From positions 248,001-312,000 of the forward strand of contig NZ_BJTC01000006.1 in assembly GCF_006829085.1 (NCBI RefSeq): a DNA stretch of 64,000 nucleotides, written 5' to 3'. The DNA comes from Chryseobacterium sp. ON_d1. Its GTDB lineage: Bacteria; Bacteroidota; Bacteroidia; Flavobacteriales; Weeksellaceae. This document shows, in pieces, positions 33,419 through 42,373 of the stretch. The notes under the pieces are model-generated. The model saw nothing but the letters and a program-made list of their open reading frames with translations. It was not told where the DNA came from and searched no databases. The position numbers and the translations under genes are program-made. Position 1 is the first letter of the stretch. The number at the start of each line of letters is the position of its first letter.

Positions 33419-36400
33419 ATGAATTTATCCTTTAAAACTCATCTAAAAAATACTTCTATTGTTCTTCGAACAGTAATGTCCGCAGGAGTCCTTTATTCCT
33501 GTGCTACATATAACGTACAAAAGGGCAAAAACTTATTTGAAGTAAAAGATTCCGAAATAAAATCAGAAAATGATTTTAAACTTTTTCTGATTGGAGACGC
33601 AGGAAATGCAGATGAACCCCAGGCCCAGAAAACATTGAATTTACTGAAAAACAAGCTGGATTCTGCCGACAGCAACTCTATACTGATCTTTCTCGGTGAT
33701 AATATTTACCCTAATGGGATGCCCAAAGAAAAAGACAAAGAATATGCACTGGCAAAGCAGAAACTGGAAAACCAGCTTGCAATCACCAAAAATTTCAAAG
33801 GAAAAACACTTGTAATTCCAGGAAATCACGATTGGTATAACGGGCTGGAAGGATTAAATGAGCAGGAAAAACTGGTAAAAAATTATCTTGATGATAAAAA
33901 AGCTTTTCTTCCAAAAAACGGATGCCCCATTGATGACATCAATGTCTCTAAAGATATTAAGCTTATTGCCATTGACACAGAATGGGTAATTGCCAACTGG
34001 GATAATTATCCTGGCATTAACAAAAGCTGCAATATCAAAACCCGTGAAGATTTTTTTACAGAGTTTAAAGATCTTATCATTAAAAATCAGGGCAAAAAAA
34101 TAATTGTTGCTTTACACCACCCTGTCATCAGCAGTGGAACCCATGCAGGATTCAACTCCGCAAGGTCTCATCTTTTTCCTTTCAATGGTAATATTCCTGC
34201 TCCCGGAATTGCCAGTTTCCTCAATATATTAAGAAGTTCCTCCGGAGCCACCCCTGCAGATCTCAATAACCAGCATTATGCAGATCTGGCTAACAGGCTG
34301 AAAAGCATTGTCCAGGATAATGAAAATATTATTTTCGTGTCCGGGCATGATCATAACCTGCAATATCACGAAGATGGAAACCTGAGACAGATTATCAGTG
34401 GTGCAGGATCTAAAACAGACCCTTCCACTATTGTAGAAAGAACGGACTTCTCATACGGAGGAAGCGGTTTTGCTGTTTTAAATTTCAGAAAAGATGAAAG
34501 TACTGATGTTGAGTATTTTTCCACTAAAAATGAACAGCTCAAAAAACTGACTCATATTTCGGTAATTTCCAAACCTGATGTATTTGTCAATAATTTCCCT
34601 AATTCTTTTCCGCCAACATTCTCTTCAACGATTTACCCTGTACAGCTTACGGAAAAAAGAAAATTTTACCGATGGCTTTGGGGGGATCACTACAGAAAAT
34701 ATTACGGTATTCCTATTGAAGCTCCTACCGCCAATCTCTCAGAATTGAACGGGGGCTATATCCCATTCAGAGAAGGAGGAGGAAACCAATCCAACAGCTT
34801 ACGTCTGAAAGCTCCGGACGGACAGGAGTTTGTAATGCGGGGCGTAAAAAAAAGCGCAATTCGTTTTCTTAACAATATGGCTTTCCAGAAAAGCACTTTG
34901 GGAGAAGAGCTTGCCGATACATTCCCTGAAAAATTTCTGCTGGATTTTTATACAACCAACCATCCTTTTACTCCGTTTACCATTGGAAATATGTCTGAAA
35001 AGCTGAATATATTCCACAGTAATCCAAAACTGTATTACATCCCCAAACAGCACGCCTTAGGAAGATATAACGAAAACTATGGGGATGAAATGTATATGAT
35101 TGAAGAACGGTTTTCTTCCGATCCGAAAACCTTGGCATATCTGGACCACGCAAAGGATATCGTTTCTACAGAAGATGTATTGAAGAATCTCAACAAAAGC
35201 AGTAAATATTCTGTTGACAGAGAATCTTACATCAGAGCAAGATTATTTGATATGCTTATCGGTGACTGGGACAGACATTCTGATCAGTGGAAATGGGCAG
35301 AATATGAGGCCGGCGATAAAGTAATCTATAAACCCATCCCAAAAGACAGAGACCAGGCATTCAGCAAGTATGACGGTGCCGCCTTTAAACTTATCATGAA
35401 TGTACCGGCCATCCGGCATATGAAGACCTTTACAGAAGATATCAGCAGTGTGAAATGGCTTGCCATGGAGCCTTATCCTATGGATCTTGTTTTCTTAAAA
35501 AGCTCAGACCAGGGAGAATGGGAGGCACAGGCCAAGTACATCCAGGAACACCTGACGGATGCAGATATTGATGATGCTTTCCATAACCTTCCGAAAGAAG
35601 TTCAGGATGATACCATTGCGGAAATACAGAGAAAACTGAAAATAAGAAAAACAAAACTGCAGACTTATGCTGCTCAGTATTATGATGTGCTGCAGAAAAA
35701 AGTTCCTCTGGCCGGAACCATACATCCTGATAAATTTGTCATTACCAAGAATGGGCATTCTGTACTTGTACAGCAATATAAACTGGGAAAAGATAAAGAT
35801 AAGCACGAACTTGTCTTTGAAAAAACCTATCACGATTCAAAAACAAAAGAATTGTGGATTTACGGATTGGAGGATGATGACATCTATGAAGTTGTAGGGT
35901 CCGGAAAACCTAAAATGACAATAAGACTGATTGGCGGATACAATCACGATACCTACAATGTTGCTGATGGCAGAAAAGTAAAAATTTACGATTTTAAATC
36001 TCAGAAGAACACCTACAACTCAAGAAATGCCACCAAAAATATTACTGATGACTATGACATTAACAGTTATAATTATAAACACCCAAAATACAACTCAGTA
36101 GCCGGATATCCGAATTTGGACTATAACCCGGATGATGGGGTTATTGTCGGGGTTTTGGCCAATTATACTGTAAATAATTTCATCCGTGATCCCTTCACTC
36201 AGAGACACAGCTTAAAAGCTAACTTCTATACAGCTACAGCCGGATTCAGCCTTACCTATAAAGGTGTGTTTAAAAAAGCAATCTCAGGCTGGGATATAAA
36301 TCTGGATGCATTTTATACCACACCAAGATTTTCTCAAAACTTTTTTGGACTTTCCAATGAAAGTGATTATGACAAAGAAAATACAGAAAGAGAATACAAC

Positions 36401-37135
36401 AGAGCCAGGATTTCCAAATTCAATTTCGCTCCTTCCATCTCTCAGAAAAGCTGGATGAATCTAAGTCATCAATTTCAACTGACTTTTGAAGATAATAAGG
36501 TACAGAGAAAAGCAGACCGATTCATCAACCAGTCACCGGATGTAAGGCCAGGTGTATTTGACAGTCAGCAATTTGTAGGAGCCAATTACACGTTCGGCTA
36601 TAAAAATGCTGATAATGCAGCTTTCCCTACTCTTGGACTTGAATTTATGCTTAATGCCGACTGGAAAGCTACACTTTCTGATTTTAACAAAAATTTTGTA
36701 ACCGTAAAAGGAAGACTTGCTGTAGATCACAGAATAGACAAAAAAGGGAAATTTGTATTTGCCAACTCCAGTAATGTGATGTGGATCAATAACAATAATT
36801 TTGAATTCTATCAGGCCGCAGCTATCGGAGGTAACAATGGCATGAGAGCTTTCAGGAACGAAAGATTCTCAGGAAGATCTTATTTTACGAATAATTCTGA
36901 AATCCGATGGGACTTTGGAAGAGTAAGAAATAACATTGCTCCTGCCAATATGGGAATCCTTATCGGGTATGATATCGGGCGGGTATGGAATGACAATGAA
37001 AATTCCAGAAAATGGCATCAGTCTGCCGGTGCCGGAGTATGGCTGAGCATCGTAGAAATGATGTCTGCAAGACTGAATTATTTCTATGGATCGGATGGCG
37101 GAAGAATTTCAGCCGGAGTGGGAATGAAGTTTTAA
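33419..37135 (+). CDS. Surface lipoprotein: metallophosphoesterase + CotH/FAM20-like kinase signature + outer membrane beta-barrel
   Basis: The protein has 1238 residues. A lipoprotein-type signal ends at VLYSC (about residue 28). The calcineurin-like phosphoesterase domain (about 50-380) has LIGDAGNAD, FLGDNIYPNG, PGNHDWYNG, ALHHPVIS and VSGHDHNLQYH, so all metal ligands are present. The middle region (about 440-720) carries GDWDRHSDQWKW at 615-626 and PIPKDRDQAF near 639-648. This resembles the catalytic-loop and metal-binding pair of CotH and FAM20-type secretory kinases; I infer it from the motif only. Residues about 920-1238 form a surface-antigen (BamA/TamA-like) barrel ending RISAGVGMKF. 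The phosphoesterase would then sit at the cell surface or in the periplasm, anchored by the barrel. Confidence 0.82.
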   Translation: MNLSFKTHLKNTSIVLRTVMSAGVLYSCATYNVQKGKNLFEVKDSEIKSENDFKLFLIGDAGNADEPQAQKTLNLLKNKLDSADSNSILIFLGDNIYPNGMPKEKDKEYALAKQKLENQLAITKNFKGKTLVIPGNHDWYNGLEGLNEQEKLVKNYLDDKKAFLPKNGCPIDDINVSKDIKLIAIDTEWVIANWDNYPGINKSCNIKTREDFFTEFKDLIIKNQGKKIIVALHHPVISSGTHAGFNSARSHLFPFNGNIPAPGIASFLNILRSSSGATPADLNNQHYADLANRLKSIVQDNENIIFVSGHDHNLQYHEDGNLRQIISGAGSKTDPSTIVERTDFSYGGSGFAVLNFRKDESTDVEYFSTKNEQLKKLTHISVISKPDVFVNNFPNSFPPTFSSTIYPVQLTEKRKFYRWLWGDHYRKYYGIPIEAPTANLSELNGGYIPFREGGGNQSNSLRLKAPDGQEFVMRGVKKSAIRFLNNMAFQKSTLGEELADTFPEKFLLDFYTTNHPFTPFTIGNMSEKLNIFHSNPKLYYIPKQHALGRYNENYGDEMYMIEERFSSDPKTLAYLDHAKDIVSTEDVLKNLNKSSKYSVDRESYIRARLFDMLIGDWDRHSDQWKWAEYEAGDKVIYKPIPKDRDQAFSKYDGAAFKLIMNVPAIRHMKTFTEDISSVKWLAMEPYPMDLVFLKSSDQGEWEAQAKYIQEHLTDADIDDAFHNLPKEVQDDTIAEIQRKLKIRKTKLQTYAAQYYDVLQKKVPLAGTIHPDKFVITKNGHSVLVQQYKLGKDKDKHELVFEKTYHDSKTKELWIYGLEDDDIYEVVGSGKPKMTIRLIGGYNHDTYNVADGRKVKIYDFKSQKNTYNSRNATKNITDDYDINSYNYKHPKYNSVAGYPNLDYNPDDGVIVGVLANYTVNNFIRDPFTQRHSLKANFYTATAGFSLTYKGVFKKAISGWDINLDAFYTTPRFSQNFFGLSNESDYDKENTEREYNRARISKFNFAPSISQKSWMNLSHQFQLTFEDNKVQRKADRFINQSPDVRPGVFDSQQFVGANYTFGYKNADNAAFPTLGLEFMLNADWKATLSDFNKNFVTVKGRLAVDHRIDKKGKFVFANSSNVMWINNNNFEFYQAAAIGGNNGMRAFRNERFSGRSYFTNNSEIRWDFGRVRNNIAPANMGILIGYDIGRVWNDNENSRKWHQSAGAGVWLSIVEMMSARLNYFYGSDGGRISAGVGMKF

Positions 37136-37279
37136 TTTTTCCATGCTCCCATTTAATGAGTATTGAAAATTCAATATCCAAACAGCTTTTAAAGTATTTT
37201 AGATCAGATATAAAAAAATCCAATTTTAATAAAATTTAATATTTCAAATTTTCAACCCACATTTTTTACCGATAAAAAG

Positions 37280-37307
37280 AATATGGCTTTTAAATAAAAG
37301 CCATATT
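37280..37307 (+). terminator. Hairpin after the phosphoesterase/barrel gene
   Basis: AATATGGCTTTT-AAAT-AAAAGCCATATT forms a 12-bp stem with a weak T tail (TTC). It is a likely terminator about 145 bp after the stop. Confidence 0.6.
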
Positions 37308-37366
37308 TTCAGCTCTATAAGTCAAAACTACGCATAGTTCAATATGATTGTCAATTCTTTAAAAAA

Positions 37367-37394
37367 TTGACAATAAAAAAACATTCTATATTTG
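37367..37394 (+). promoter_or_regulatory. Complete Bacteroidota promoter (TTG-17 bp-TATATTTG)
   Basis: TTG at 37367-37369 and TATATTTG at 37387-37394 are separated by 17 bp, which fits the -33/-7 consensus of the Bacteroidota sigma factor. The start ATG is 19 nt downstream. Confidence 0.8.
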
Positions 37395-37413
37395 CCGCAA
37401 CAAAAATCAACAA

Positions 37414-38136
37414 ATGATGAAAAAGAAGCTATTGTACATAGCATTATTTGTTATGTTCATTAATTCAAATGCACAGATAGGGATTAAAACTTCAACTCCT
37501 CAGAATACTTTACATGTCAATGGCTCACTTCAGGTCGTTAAAGACCTGAATGTAGGTGGAGACGACAGAACAAAGGGAAATTCCGGAAACAAAGGGGAAT
37601 TCTTAATGTCAAACGGAGCCGGGAATACTCCTGTATGGAAAACGATTGAATCTGAAAATTTTTTAAAAGTGGTGTACGTGGGAAATAAAACAGATATCAG
37701 CCCCGCAAGCGGAAGCTATACAGGTACCCATTCTACTCCTGTCAATACTCATGAAAGTTATTCACAGACCTATGTTTTCAATGTGAGTAATAAGATTGAT
37801 ACAGCCTATTTGACTTATAATTCTACAACAGGCCTTTTCACAGTAGTAAAACCTGGATTTTATAATATTGTACCCTATGCAACCTATGATCTCAATTTAA
37901 ACCCATCAGGACAAACTGCAGGAACAGCCAATTCTTATATACAGAAAGTATCTCCGGCACTTACAACCCTTGCAGGCATATCTACAGGGCACGGAGAGCG
38001 TACAACAGGCCTAAACCATAATCTTTCATCCATTAACTTTTTCAACACAGGAGAGACCTTCAGGATACGCTGCCGTTATACCCAGGATTTCAGATTATCC
38101 AGCGGAAATATTCATATTTCTTATCTTACTCCGTAA
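37414..38136 (+). CDS. Secreted fibre-like protein of unknown function
   Basis: This 240-residue protein has a signal peptide (MMKKKLLYIALFVMFINSNAQ). Mature residues IGIKTSTPQNTLHVNGSLQV are the head motif found at the start of many Bacteroidota surface fibre or tail-fibre-like proteins. The C-terminal 150 residues are beta-rich (YFNV, GFYNIVPYATYDLNL, HISYLTP). They could form a C1q/TNF-like jelly roll, but this is a guess. No sorting domain is visible. The gene stands alone behind the best-matched promoter in the window. Confidence 0.65.
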   Translation: MMKKKLLYIALFVMFINSNAQIGIKTSTPQNTLHVNGSLQVVKDLNVGGDDRTKGNSGNKGEFLMSNGAGNTPVWKTIESENFLKVVYVGNKTDISPASGSYTGTHSTPVNTHESYSQTYVFNVSNKIDTAYLTYNSTTGLFTVVKPGFYNIVPYATYDLNLNPSGQTAGTANSYIQKVSPALTTLAGISTGHGERTTGLNHNLSSINFFNTGETFRIRCRYTQDFRLSSGNIHISYLTP

Positions 38137-38180
38137 GCAATACAAACGTCAATCACTTCAATTACATTCATATATTCAAA

Positions 38181-38208
38181 AAAATCCACAGAAAAATCTG
38201 TGGATTTT
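38181..38208. terminator. Bidirectional terminator between convergent genes
   Basis: AAAATCCACAGA-AAAA-TCTGTGGATTTT is a perfect 12-bp stem with T-rich tails on both strands. It lies between genes ending at 38136 (+) and 38230 (-). Confidence 0.85.
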
Positions 38209-38229
38209 AAATTTTTAATTTATTACCTT

Positions 38230-39102
38230 CTATAAAGAAAATGTGTATACATTTCCTCCTTCGTCCTTCCCTTTCTCATCTGCAATTATTAATGTTTTAT
38301 CATCCAGAAATACAACAGCTTCCTTCTGGGAATTATGATTTAATGGAGTTTTCTGAATCTTTGCAGAGTTGAAACTATCAGCTGTAAATCCGGTAAGAAC
38401 ATGAATATTTTTATGGGTAAGCAATACAATTTTATCTTTTGTACTGTTAATGGTAGCCGACGTAATAGCAGCATCATTATAACCACCCTGAAGCTTTAAT
38501 TTCCCCACTAATTTTGCTTCAAAATTACCTTCTTTATTAGGAACTTTGAATATCAGGAAAGTTCCGTCAAAACCTTTGCTCCTGTTCTTGGTGAACAGGT
38601 AAAAGTGCCCATCCATTTCTACAAAGGCTTCACAATCGTACAGCAGATTGGATTTTTTAGGAGGAAATTCAGTCTGCCCCTGATAATGGAATTTTGTGGT
38701 CTGAACAACTTTTGTTACTGTTTGCCTGCTGTCTTTCAAATCTGTCTTTAAAATGGCCAGATCCTGTCGGTCATTATCATTATTACCAAAATCCCCGATA
38801 TAGATATTTCCCTGAGCATCTGATATGATATCTTCCCAGTCTGTATTTTCTGCATTTTCTACCGGAATTTTTGCCTGCATATCTCCCTGATCACTCAAAC
38901 CGTATATTGCATTTTTATTTCCTCTGTCTTCAATCACCCAGATCGTTTTCTTATCTTTTGATAAAGTAATTCCGGAAACCTCCTTCAACTTTTTAGGTAA
39001 GGAGAATTGTATTTTTAGTTTATCTTCTTTAGCAGAGGAATTCTGAGCTTTTGGATTACAGCTCATCAAAAGTAAAGCAGGTAACATAAGAAAACGTAAC
39101 AT
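38230..39102 (-). CDS. Beta-propeller lipoprotein, SdiA-regulated-like
   Basis: The protein has 290 residues. A lipoprotein signal ends LLLMSC (Cys15). Repeated strand motifs such as EVSGITLSKDKKTIWVIEDRG, WEDIISDAQGNIYIGDFGNND, YDCEAFVEMDGHFYLFTKNRS and AVVFLDDKTLIIADEKG are spaced like propeller blades. This layout resembles SdiA-regulated/YjiK and esterase-like phytase families, but I cannot decide between them. Function is unknown. It is 52 bp downstream of mazG on the same strand, so the two may be co-transcribed. Confidence 0.7.
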   Translation of the reverse strand: MLRFLMLPALLLMSCNPKAQNSSAKEDKLKIQFSLPKKLKEVSGITLSKDKKTIWVIEDRGNKNAIYGLSDQGDMQAKIPVENAENTDWEDIISDAQGNIYIGDFGNNDNDRQDLAILKTDLKDSRQTVTKVVQTTKFHYQGQTEFPPKKSNLLYDCEAFVEMDGHFYLFTKNRSKGFDGTFLIFKVPNKEGNFEAKLVGKLKLQGGYNDAAITSATINSTKDKIVLLTHKNIHVLTGFTADSFNSAKIQKTPLNHNSQKEAVVFLDDKTLIIADEKGKDEGGNVYTFSL

Positions 39103-39154
39103 ATTTTTTATTTTTTAATTGAATGTAAGAAGCATTAATTGTTCCAATCGGGAA

Positions 39155-39922
39155 TTACGAAAGTTTTTTCGCCTTTTCCCATAGAACATCCATTTCTTCC
39201 AGAGACATATCTGCCAGTTTCAAATCCTGTTCCTCGGCAAGCCCTTCCATCTTTTGAAATCTTGAAATAAACTTTAGATTGGTTCTTTCCAATGCAGAAT
39301 CCGGGTTGATTCCGGAAATTCTCGCATAGTTGATGAGGGAGAAAAAAACATCACCGAGCTCCTGTTCTTTTTTATCCAAATCTGTTTCAGCGTGAAATTC
39401 CTGAATCTCTTCATCCACTTTTTTCCAGGCATCTTCTGCATCATGGAACTCAAATCCTATCCCCTTTACTTTATCCTGAATTCTGTAGGCTTTCACCAGA
39501 CTCGGCAGGCTTTTCGGAACTCCCCCTAAGATTGATTTATTTCCTTCCTTTAGCTTTAATTTCTCCCAGTTCTGTTTCACTTCCTCTTCATCTTTCACCT
39601 GGGTATCCCCGTAGATATGAGGGTGGCGGAAAATCAACTTCTCGTTCAGGGAATTGATAACATCGGCGATATCAAAACTTTCTTTTTCTGAACCGATTTT
39701 AGCATAAAAAACAAGGTGAAGCAAGACATCGCCCAGTTCTTTCTTTATCTCCTGTAAATCATTCTGCAAAATAGCATCTGAAAGCTCATAGGTCTCTTCA
39801 AGGGTAAGATGACGAAGGGATTCTAATGTCTGCTTCTGATCCCACGGACATTTTTCACGTAAATCATCCATAATATCCAGTAATCTTCCAAATGCTTCTA
39901 GTTTCTCCTGTTTTGTATTCAT
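39155..39922 (-). CDS. mazG: Nucleoside triphosphate pyrophosphohydrolase
   Basis: This 255-residue enzyme hydrolyses (d)NTPs to monophosphates. It has two MazG modules. The first, about residues 20-115, has EETYELSDAI and KKELGDVLLHLVFYAKI. The second, about 155-240, has EEIQEFHAE and EQELGDVFFSLINYARI. The EExxE/ExxD metal-binding pattern appears in both. I chose the ATG at 39922 (MNTKQEKLEAFGRLL) over 39940, because a TACATTTG -7 box at 39948-39955 leaves a normal leader. Confidence 0.93.
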   Translation of the reverse strand: MNTKQEKLEAFGRLLDIMDDLREKCPWDQKQTLESLRHLTLEETYELSDAILQNDLQEIKKELGDVLLHLVFYAKIGSEKESFDIADVINSLNEKLIFRHPHIYGDTQVKDEEEVKQNWEKLKLKEGNKSILGGVPKSLPSLVKAYRIQDKVKGIGFEFHDAEDAWKKVDEEIQEFHAETDLDKKEQELGDVFFSLINYARISGINPDSALERTNLKFISRFQKMEGLAEEQDLKLADMSLEEMDVLWEKAKKLS

Positions 39923-39947
39923 AAGTAATGGGAAATTCAATCTTATA

Positions 39948-39955
39948 CAAATGTA
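39948..39955 (-). promoter_or_regulatory. -7 element of mazG
   Basis: TACATTTG on the minus strand, 25 nt before the ATG at 39922. Confidence 0.5.
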
Positions 39956-40032
39956 AGGGTTATTCAGGCATCATTACAAACGTTGGAAGTAAAAGTTGCA
40001 GAGTGCAGAAATCCGGATAGATTTGATATGTA

Positions 40033-40063
40033 AACCTAACAGGTTTTCGAAACCTGTTAGGTT
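40033..40063. repeat. Perfect 14-bp palindrome AACCTAACAGGTTT/AAACCTGTTAGGTT
   Basis: Two perfectly complementary 14-mers are separated by TCG. A degenerate copy occurs at 20422-20451 inside the nuo operon, so this is a dispersed element, not a simple terminator. No T-run follows. Confidence 0.75.
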
Positions 40064-40108
40064 GGGACTATTAGCACCCAATGATCTGCTGTCTGGAAAA
40101 ACAAAAAA

Positions 40109-40135
40109 GCCTTGTCAGGAAATTCCCGACAAGGC
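40109..40135 (-). terminator. Terminator of the ruvX-def-DUF5606 gene cluster
   Basis: GCCTTGTC-AGG-AAATT-CCC-GACAAGGC, with the T-run on the minus strand (TTTTTTG). It lies 25 bp after the stop at 40160. Confidence 0.88.
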
Positions 40136-40159
40136 CTTGTATTTTTAATTCAAAATGAA

Positions 40160-40720
40160 TTATCCTTGTTTTCTGTGTGTGCTCTTCGGAGCAGATTTTG
40201 CTGCTGAAGTCGCTTTCACTTTTGGTGCAGCCGGCTTTTCTGCTTTAGGAGCCGCTTTCTTAGCTTCTTTTTCAATGCTTACTTCTTCCGTAGCAGGCTC
40301 ACCTTCTAAGGTTTCAGGTTCTGCTTTCACAAAACTTTCAGGAGTGATATATCCTGCTTTCTGAAGAATGTTATACCATTGAGCCAGTTTCTTGATATCA
40401 GAAGAATATACCCTTTCTGTATCATAATTAGGAAGTGATGCCAGCATAAAGTCCTTAAGCTCTGAATCTGAAGATTTATGAGAGATCGTTTCTTTATAAT
40501 CGTTGTTCTTAGCAATATTTTCAAAAACTTCGAATAAAGGAACTTCTTTTTCAAATGTAAACATGGCAATATTGTCCAGTAAACTTACCTGGCTTGAGTT
40601 TCCAATGCTTACTTTTTTCTTGTTGGTAACATCTTCAATGATGAATCCGTTTCTTAATTGAGAAACTAATTTGTAAAGTCCTGGTTTTCCAGAAATTGAA
40701 ATTATTTTTTCTAACAGCAT
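40160..40720 (-). CDS. DUF5606 domain-containing protein
   Basis: The protein has 186 residues. The N-terminal block MLLEKIISISGKPGLYKLVS, with GFIIEDVTNKKKVSI after it, is characteristic of a conserved Bacteroidota family (DUF5606). A helical region follows to about residue 130. The last 50 residues are a low-complexity Ala/Lys/Pro/Glu tail ending STHRKQG, probably disordered. I chose the ATG at 40720; the frame extends to 40753, but the family begins here. It lies 76 bp after def on the same strand. Function is unknown. Confidence 0.85.
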   Translation of the reverse strand: MLLEKIISISGKPGLYKLVSQLRNGFIIEDVTNKKKVSIGNSSQVSLLDNIAMFTFEKEVPLFEVFENIAKNNDYKETISHKSSDSELKDFMLASLPNYDTERVYSSDIKKLAQWYNILQKAGYITPESFVKAEPETLEGEPATEEVSIEKEAKKAAPKAEKPAAPKVKATSAAKSAPKSTHRKQG

Positions 40721-40795
40721 AATTTTATTTTTTGTAAATTCTGCAATCAGCACTAGCTTTTTGCTTTTTATTATTTCTTTTTATCCTTGTTTAAA

Positions 40796-41368
40796 TTATT
40801 TTGGAAATCTCATTTTGTAACCGATGCTTACATCCCCCTGAGAGATTTTTGTCAGTTTCCCCTTTACCAGTTTCTTCTTAAGAGCACTCAGGTGGTCGGT
40901 AAACAGAATCCCTTCAATATGGTCATATTCATGCTGAATTACGCGGGCTCTAATATCGGAAAAAGTTTCTGTATGTTTCACAAAATTTTCGTCATAATAT
41001 TCTATAACGATCGTACCTTTCCTTTTCACATCTTCTCTTACATCCGGAATAGAAAGACAGCCTTCATTGAACTTCCATTCTTCCCCTGATTCTTCAAGGA
41101 TCTGAGCGTTGATGAATACTTTTTTGAACTCAGCCAACTCATCTTTAATATCTTCATAATCCTCATCTTCTGCAAGAGGAGTCACATCTATTACAAACAG
41201 ACGGATATCCAAACCAATCTGAGGCGCTGCAAGACCTATGCCATTGGCGCTGTACATCGTTTCAAACATATTATCTATCAGTTCCTGTAATCCGGAATAA
41301 TCTTTATCTATGTCTTTTCCCACTTTTCTCAAAACAGGATCCCCAAAAGCTCTTATCGGTAAAATCAT
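40796..41368 (-). CDS. def: Peptide deformylase
   Basis: This 190-residue metalloenzyme removes the formyl group from nascent N-formylmethionine. The three motifs are intact: GIGLAAPQIG (about 43-52), EGCLSIPDV with the metal Cys, and QHEYDHIEG with the two His ligands and catalytic Glu. The start MILPIRAFGDPVLRKVG is typical of Bacteroidota. Its ATG overlaps the ruvX stop by 4 bp, so the two are translationally coupled. Confidence 0.97.
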   Translation of the reverse strand: MILPIRAFGDPVLRKVGKDIDKDYSGLQELIDNMFETMYSANGIGLAAPQIGLDIRLFVIDVTPLAEDEDYEDIKDELAEFKKVFINAQILEESGEEWKFNEGCLSIPDVREDVKRKGTIVIEYYDENFVKHTETFSDIRARVIQHEYDHIEGILFTDHLSALKKKLVKGKLTKISQGDVSIGYKMRFPK

Positions 41369-41781
41369 CTTAATCTTTGTTCTAAAAAATTTTGCAATAT
41401 GATGGTTGCGCTTACTTTATCTATTAATCCTTTTTCCTGTCTCTTTTTTTTGCTTTTTCCGCTTTGGGAAATAAAAAAAGAAGCCATTTTAGAGGTAAAC
41501 CTCTCATCAAAACGGTGAACCGCAATATCTGAAAATTCCTTTTTGAATGCCTCAATGAATTTTAAAATATCGGTTTCCACTTCAGAAACATTTCCTTTCA
41601 AATCTATGGGAAGCCCAATCACTACTTCATCCACCTTGTTTTCTCTGAAATATTTTTTCAAAAATTCCATTAAAGAACGGTTTTCAACAGTTTCCAGCCC
41701 GCTGGCTATAATCTGCATATCATCCGTTACAGCAATACCACAACGGGCCTTTCCGTAATCTATAGCAAGGATTTGTCCCAT
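41365..41781 (-). CDS. ruvX: Pre-16S rRNA nuclease / Holliday junction resolvase-like protein YqgF
   Basis: This 138-residue RNase H-fold protein opens ILAIDYGKARCGIAVTD, whose first Asp is catalytic. VIGLPIDLKGNVSE and HRFDERFTSKMA follow, and the end has LIDKVSATIILQNFLEQ with the final Asp. YqgF processes the 5' end of 16S rRNA in E. coli. It leads the ruvX-def pair. TAAATTTG on the minus strand at 41789-41796 is 8 nt before the ATG. Confidence 0.93.
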   Translation of the reverse strand: MGQILAIDYGKARCGIAVTDDMQIIASGLETVENRSLMEFLKKYFRENKVDEVVIGLPIDLKGNVSEVETDILKFIEAFKKEFSDIAVHRFDERFTSKMASFFISQSGKSKKKRQEKGLIDKVSATIILQNFLEQRLR

Positions 41782-41788
41782 AAGTCTG

Positions 41789-41796
41789 CAAATTTA
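41789..41796 (-). promoter_or_regulatory. -7 element of ruvX-def
   Basis: TAAATTTG on the minus strand, very close to the ATG at 41781, implying a very short leader. Confidence 0.45.
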
Positions 41797-41896
41797 GTAA
41801 AATTTACTGATTTTATTCATAACGCAGTTTTTTTATATAAATCATGTTTTATTCCATTATTTTTTTTATAATTTTAATCTTCCAAAAAACAATCAT

Positions 41897-42373
41897 ATGA
41901 AGAAACTCATCCTCGTAAGACATGCGAAAAGCGACTGGCCAGAGGAAACAGAGGACTTTGACAGGCCTTTAGCAGACAAAGGTCTGGAGGATGCTATGCA
42001 CATGTCCAGATTCCTGAAAAGCAATAATATTTCCATTGATCATTTTGTATCCAGTCCTGCAGTACGTGCACTGAATACCTGCAAAATTTTTAATCAGACC
42101 TATCAGCTGAACTGCTCCACTGATCAGAAACTTTATAATCCTTCGGAAAGAAGCTTTGAATCTGTAATTTATGACCTGGATGATAATCTGAACTCCGTCG
42201 CTCTCTTTTCTCACAATAATGGAATATCCAATTTTGCCAATTCCATTTCTGAGGATATTTTCCATTTTCCAACCTGCGGTGTAGCCGGTTTCGAGGTAGA
42301 CTGTGAGTCGTGGTCACAGTTTGATGGGGCTAAAAAGAAGCTTTTATTCTTTTATGAGCCTGGGAAAATATAA
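41897..42373 (+). CDS. sixA: SixA-type phosphohistidine phosphatase
   Basis: This 158-residue histidine phosphatase family protein starts MKKLILVRHAKSDWPEET, the RHG motif here being RHA with the catalytic His8. DRPLADKGLEDA and a second catalytic His in VALFSHNNGISNF follow. SixA removes phosphate from phosphohistidine in signalling or PTS proteins; the target here is unknown. Its last 20 bp overlap the start of the archaemetzincin gene. Confidence 0.88.
   Translation: MKKLILVRHAKSDWPEETEDFDRPLADKGLEDAMHMSRFLKSNNISIDHFVSSPAVRALNTCKIFNQTYQLNCSTDQKLYNPSERSFESVIYDLDDNLNSVALFSHNNGISNFANSISEDIFHFPTCGVAGFEVDCESWSQFDGAKKKLLFFYEPGKI

Noticed and set aside
42303-42353. GTG start extending the archaemetzincin frame upstream
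   Set aside because: It lies deep within sixA and destroys the lipoprotein signal peptide that begins at 42354.
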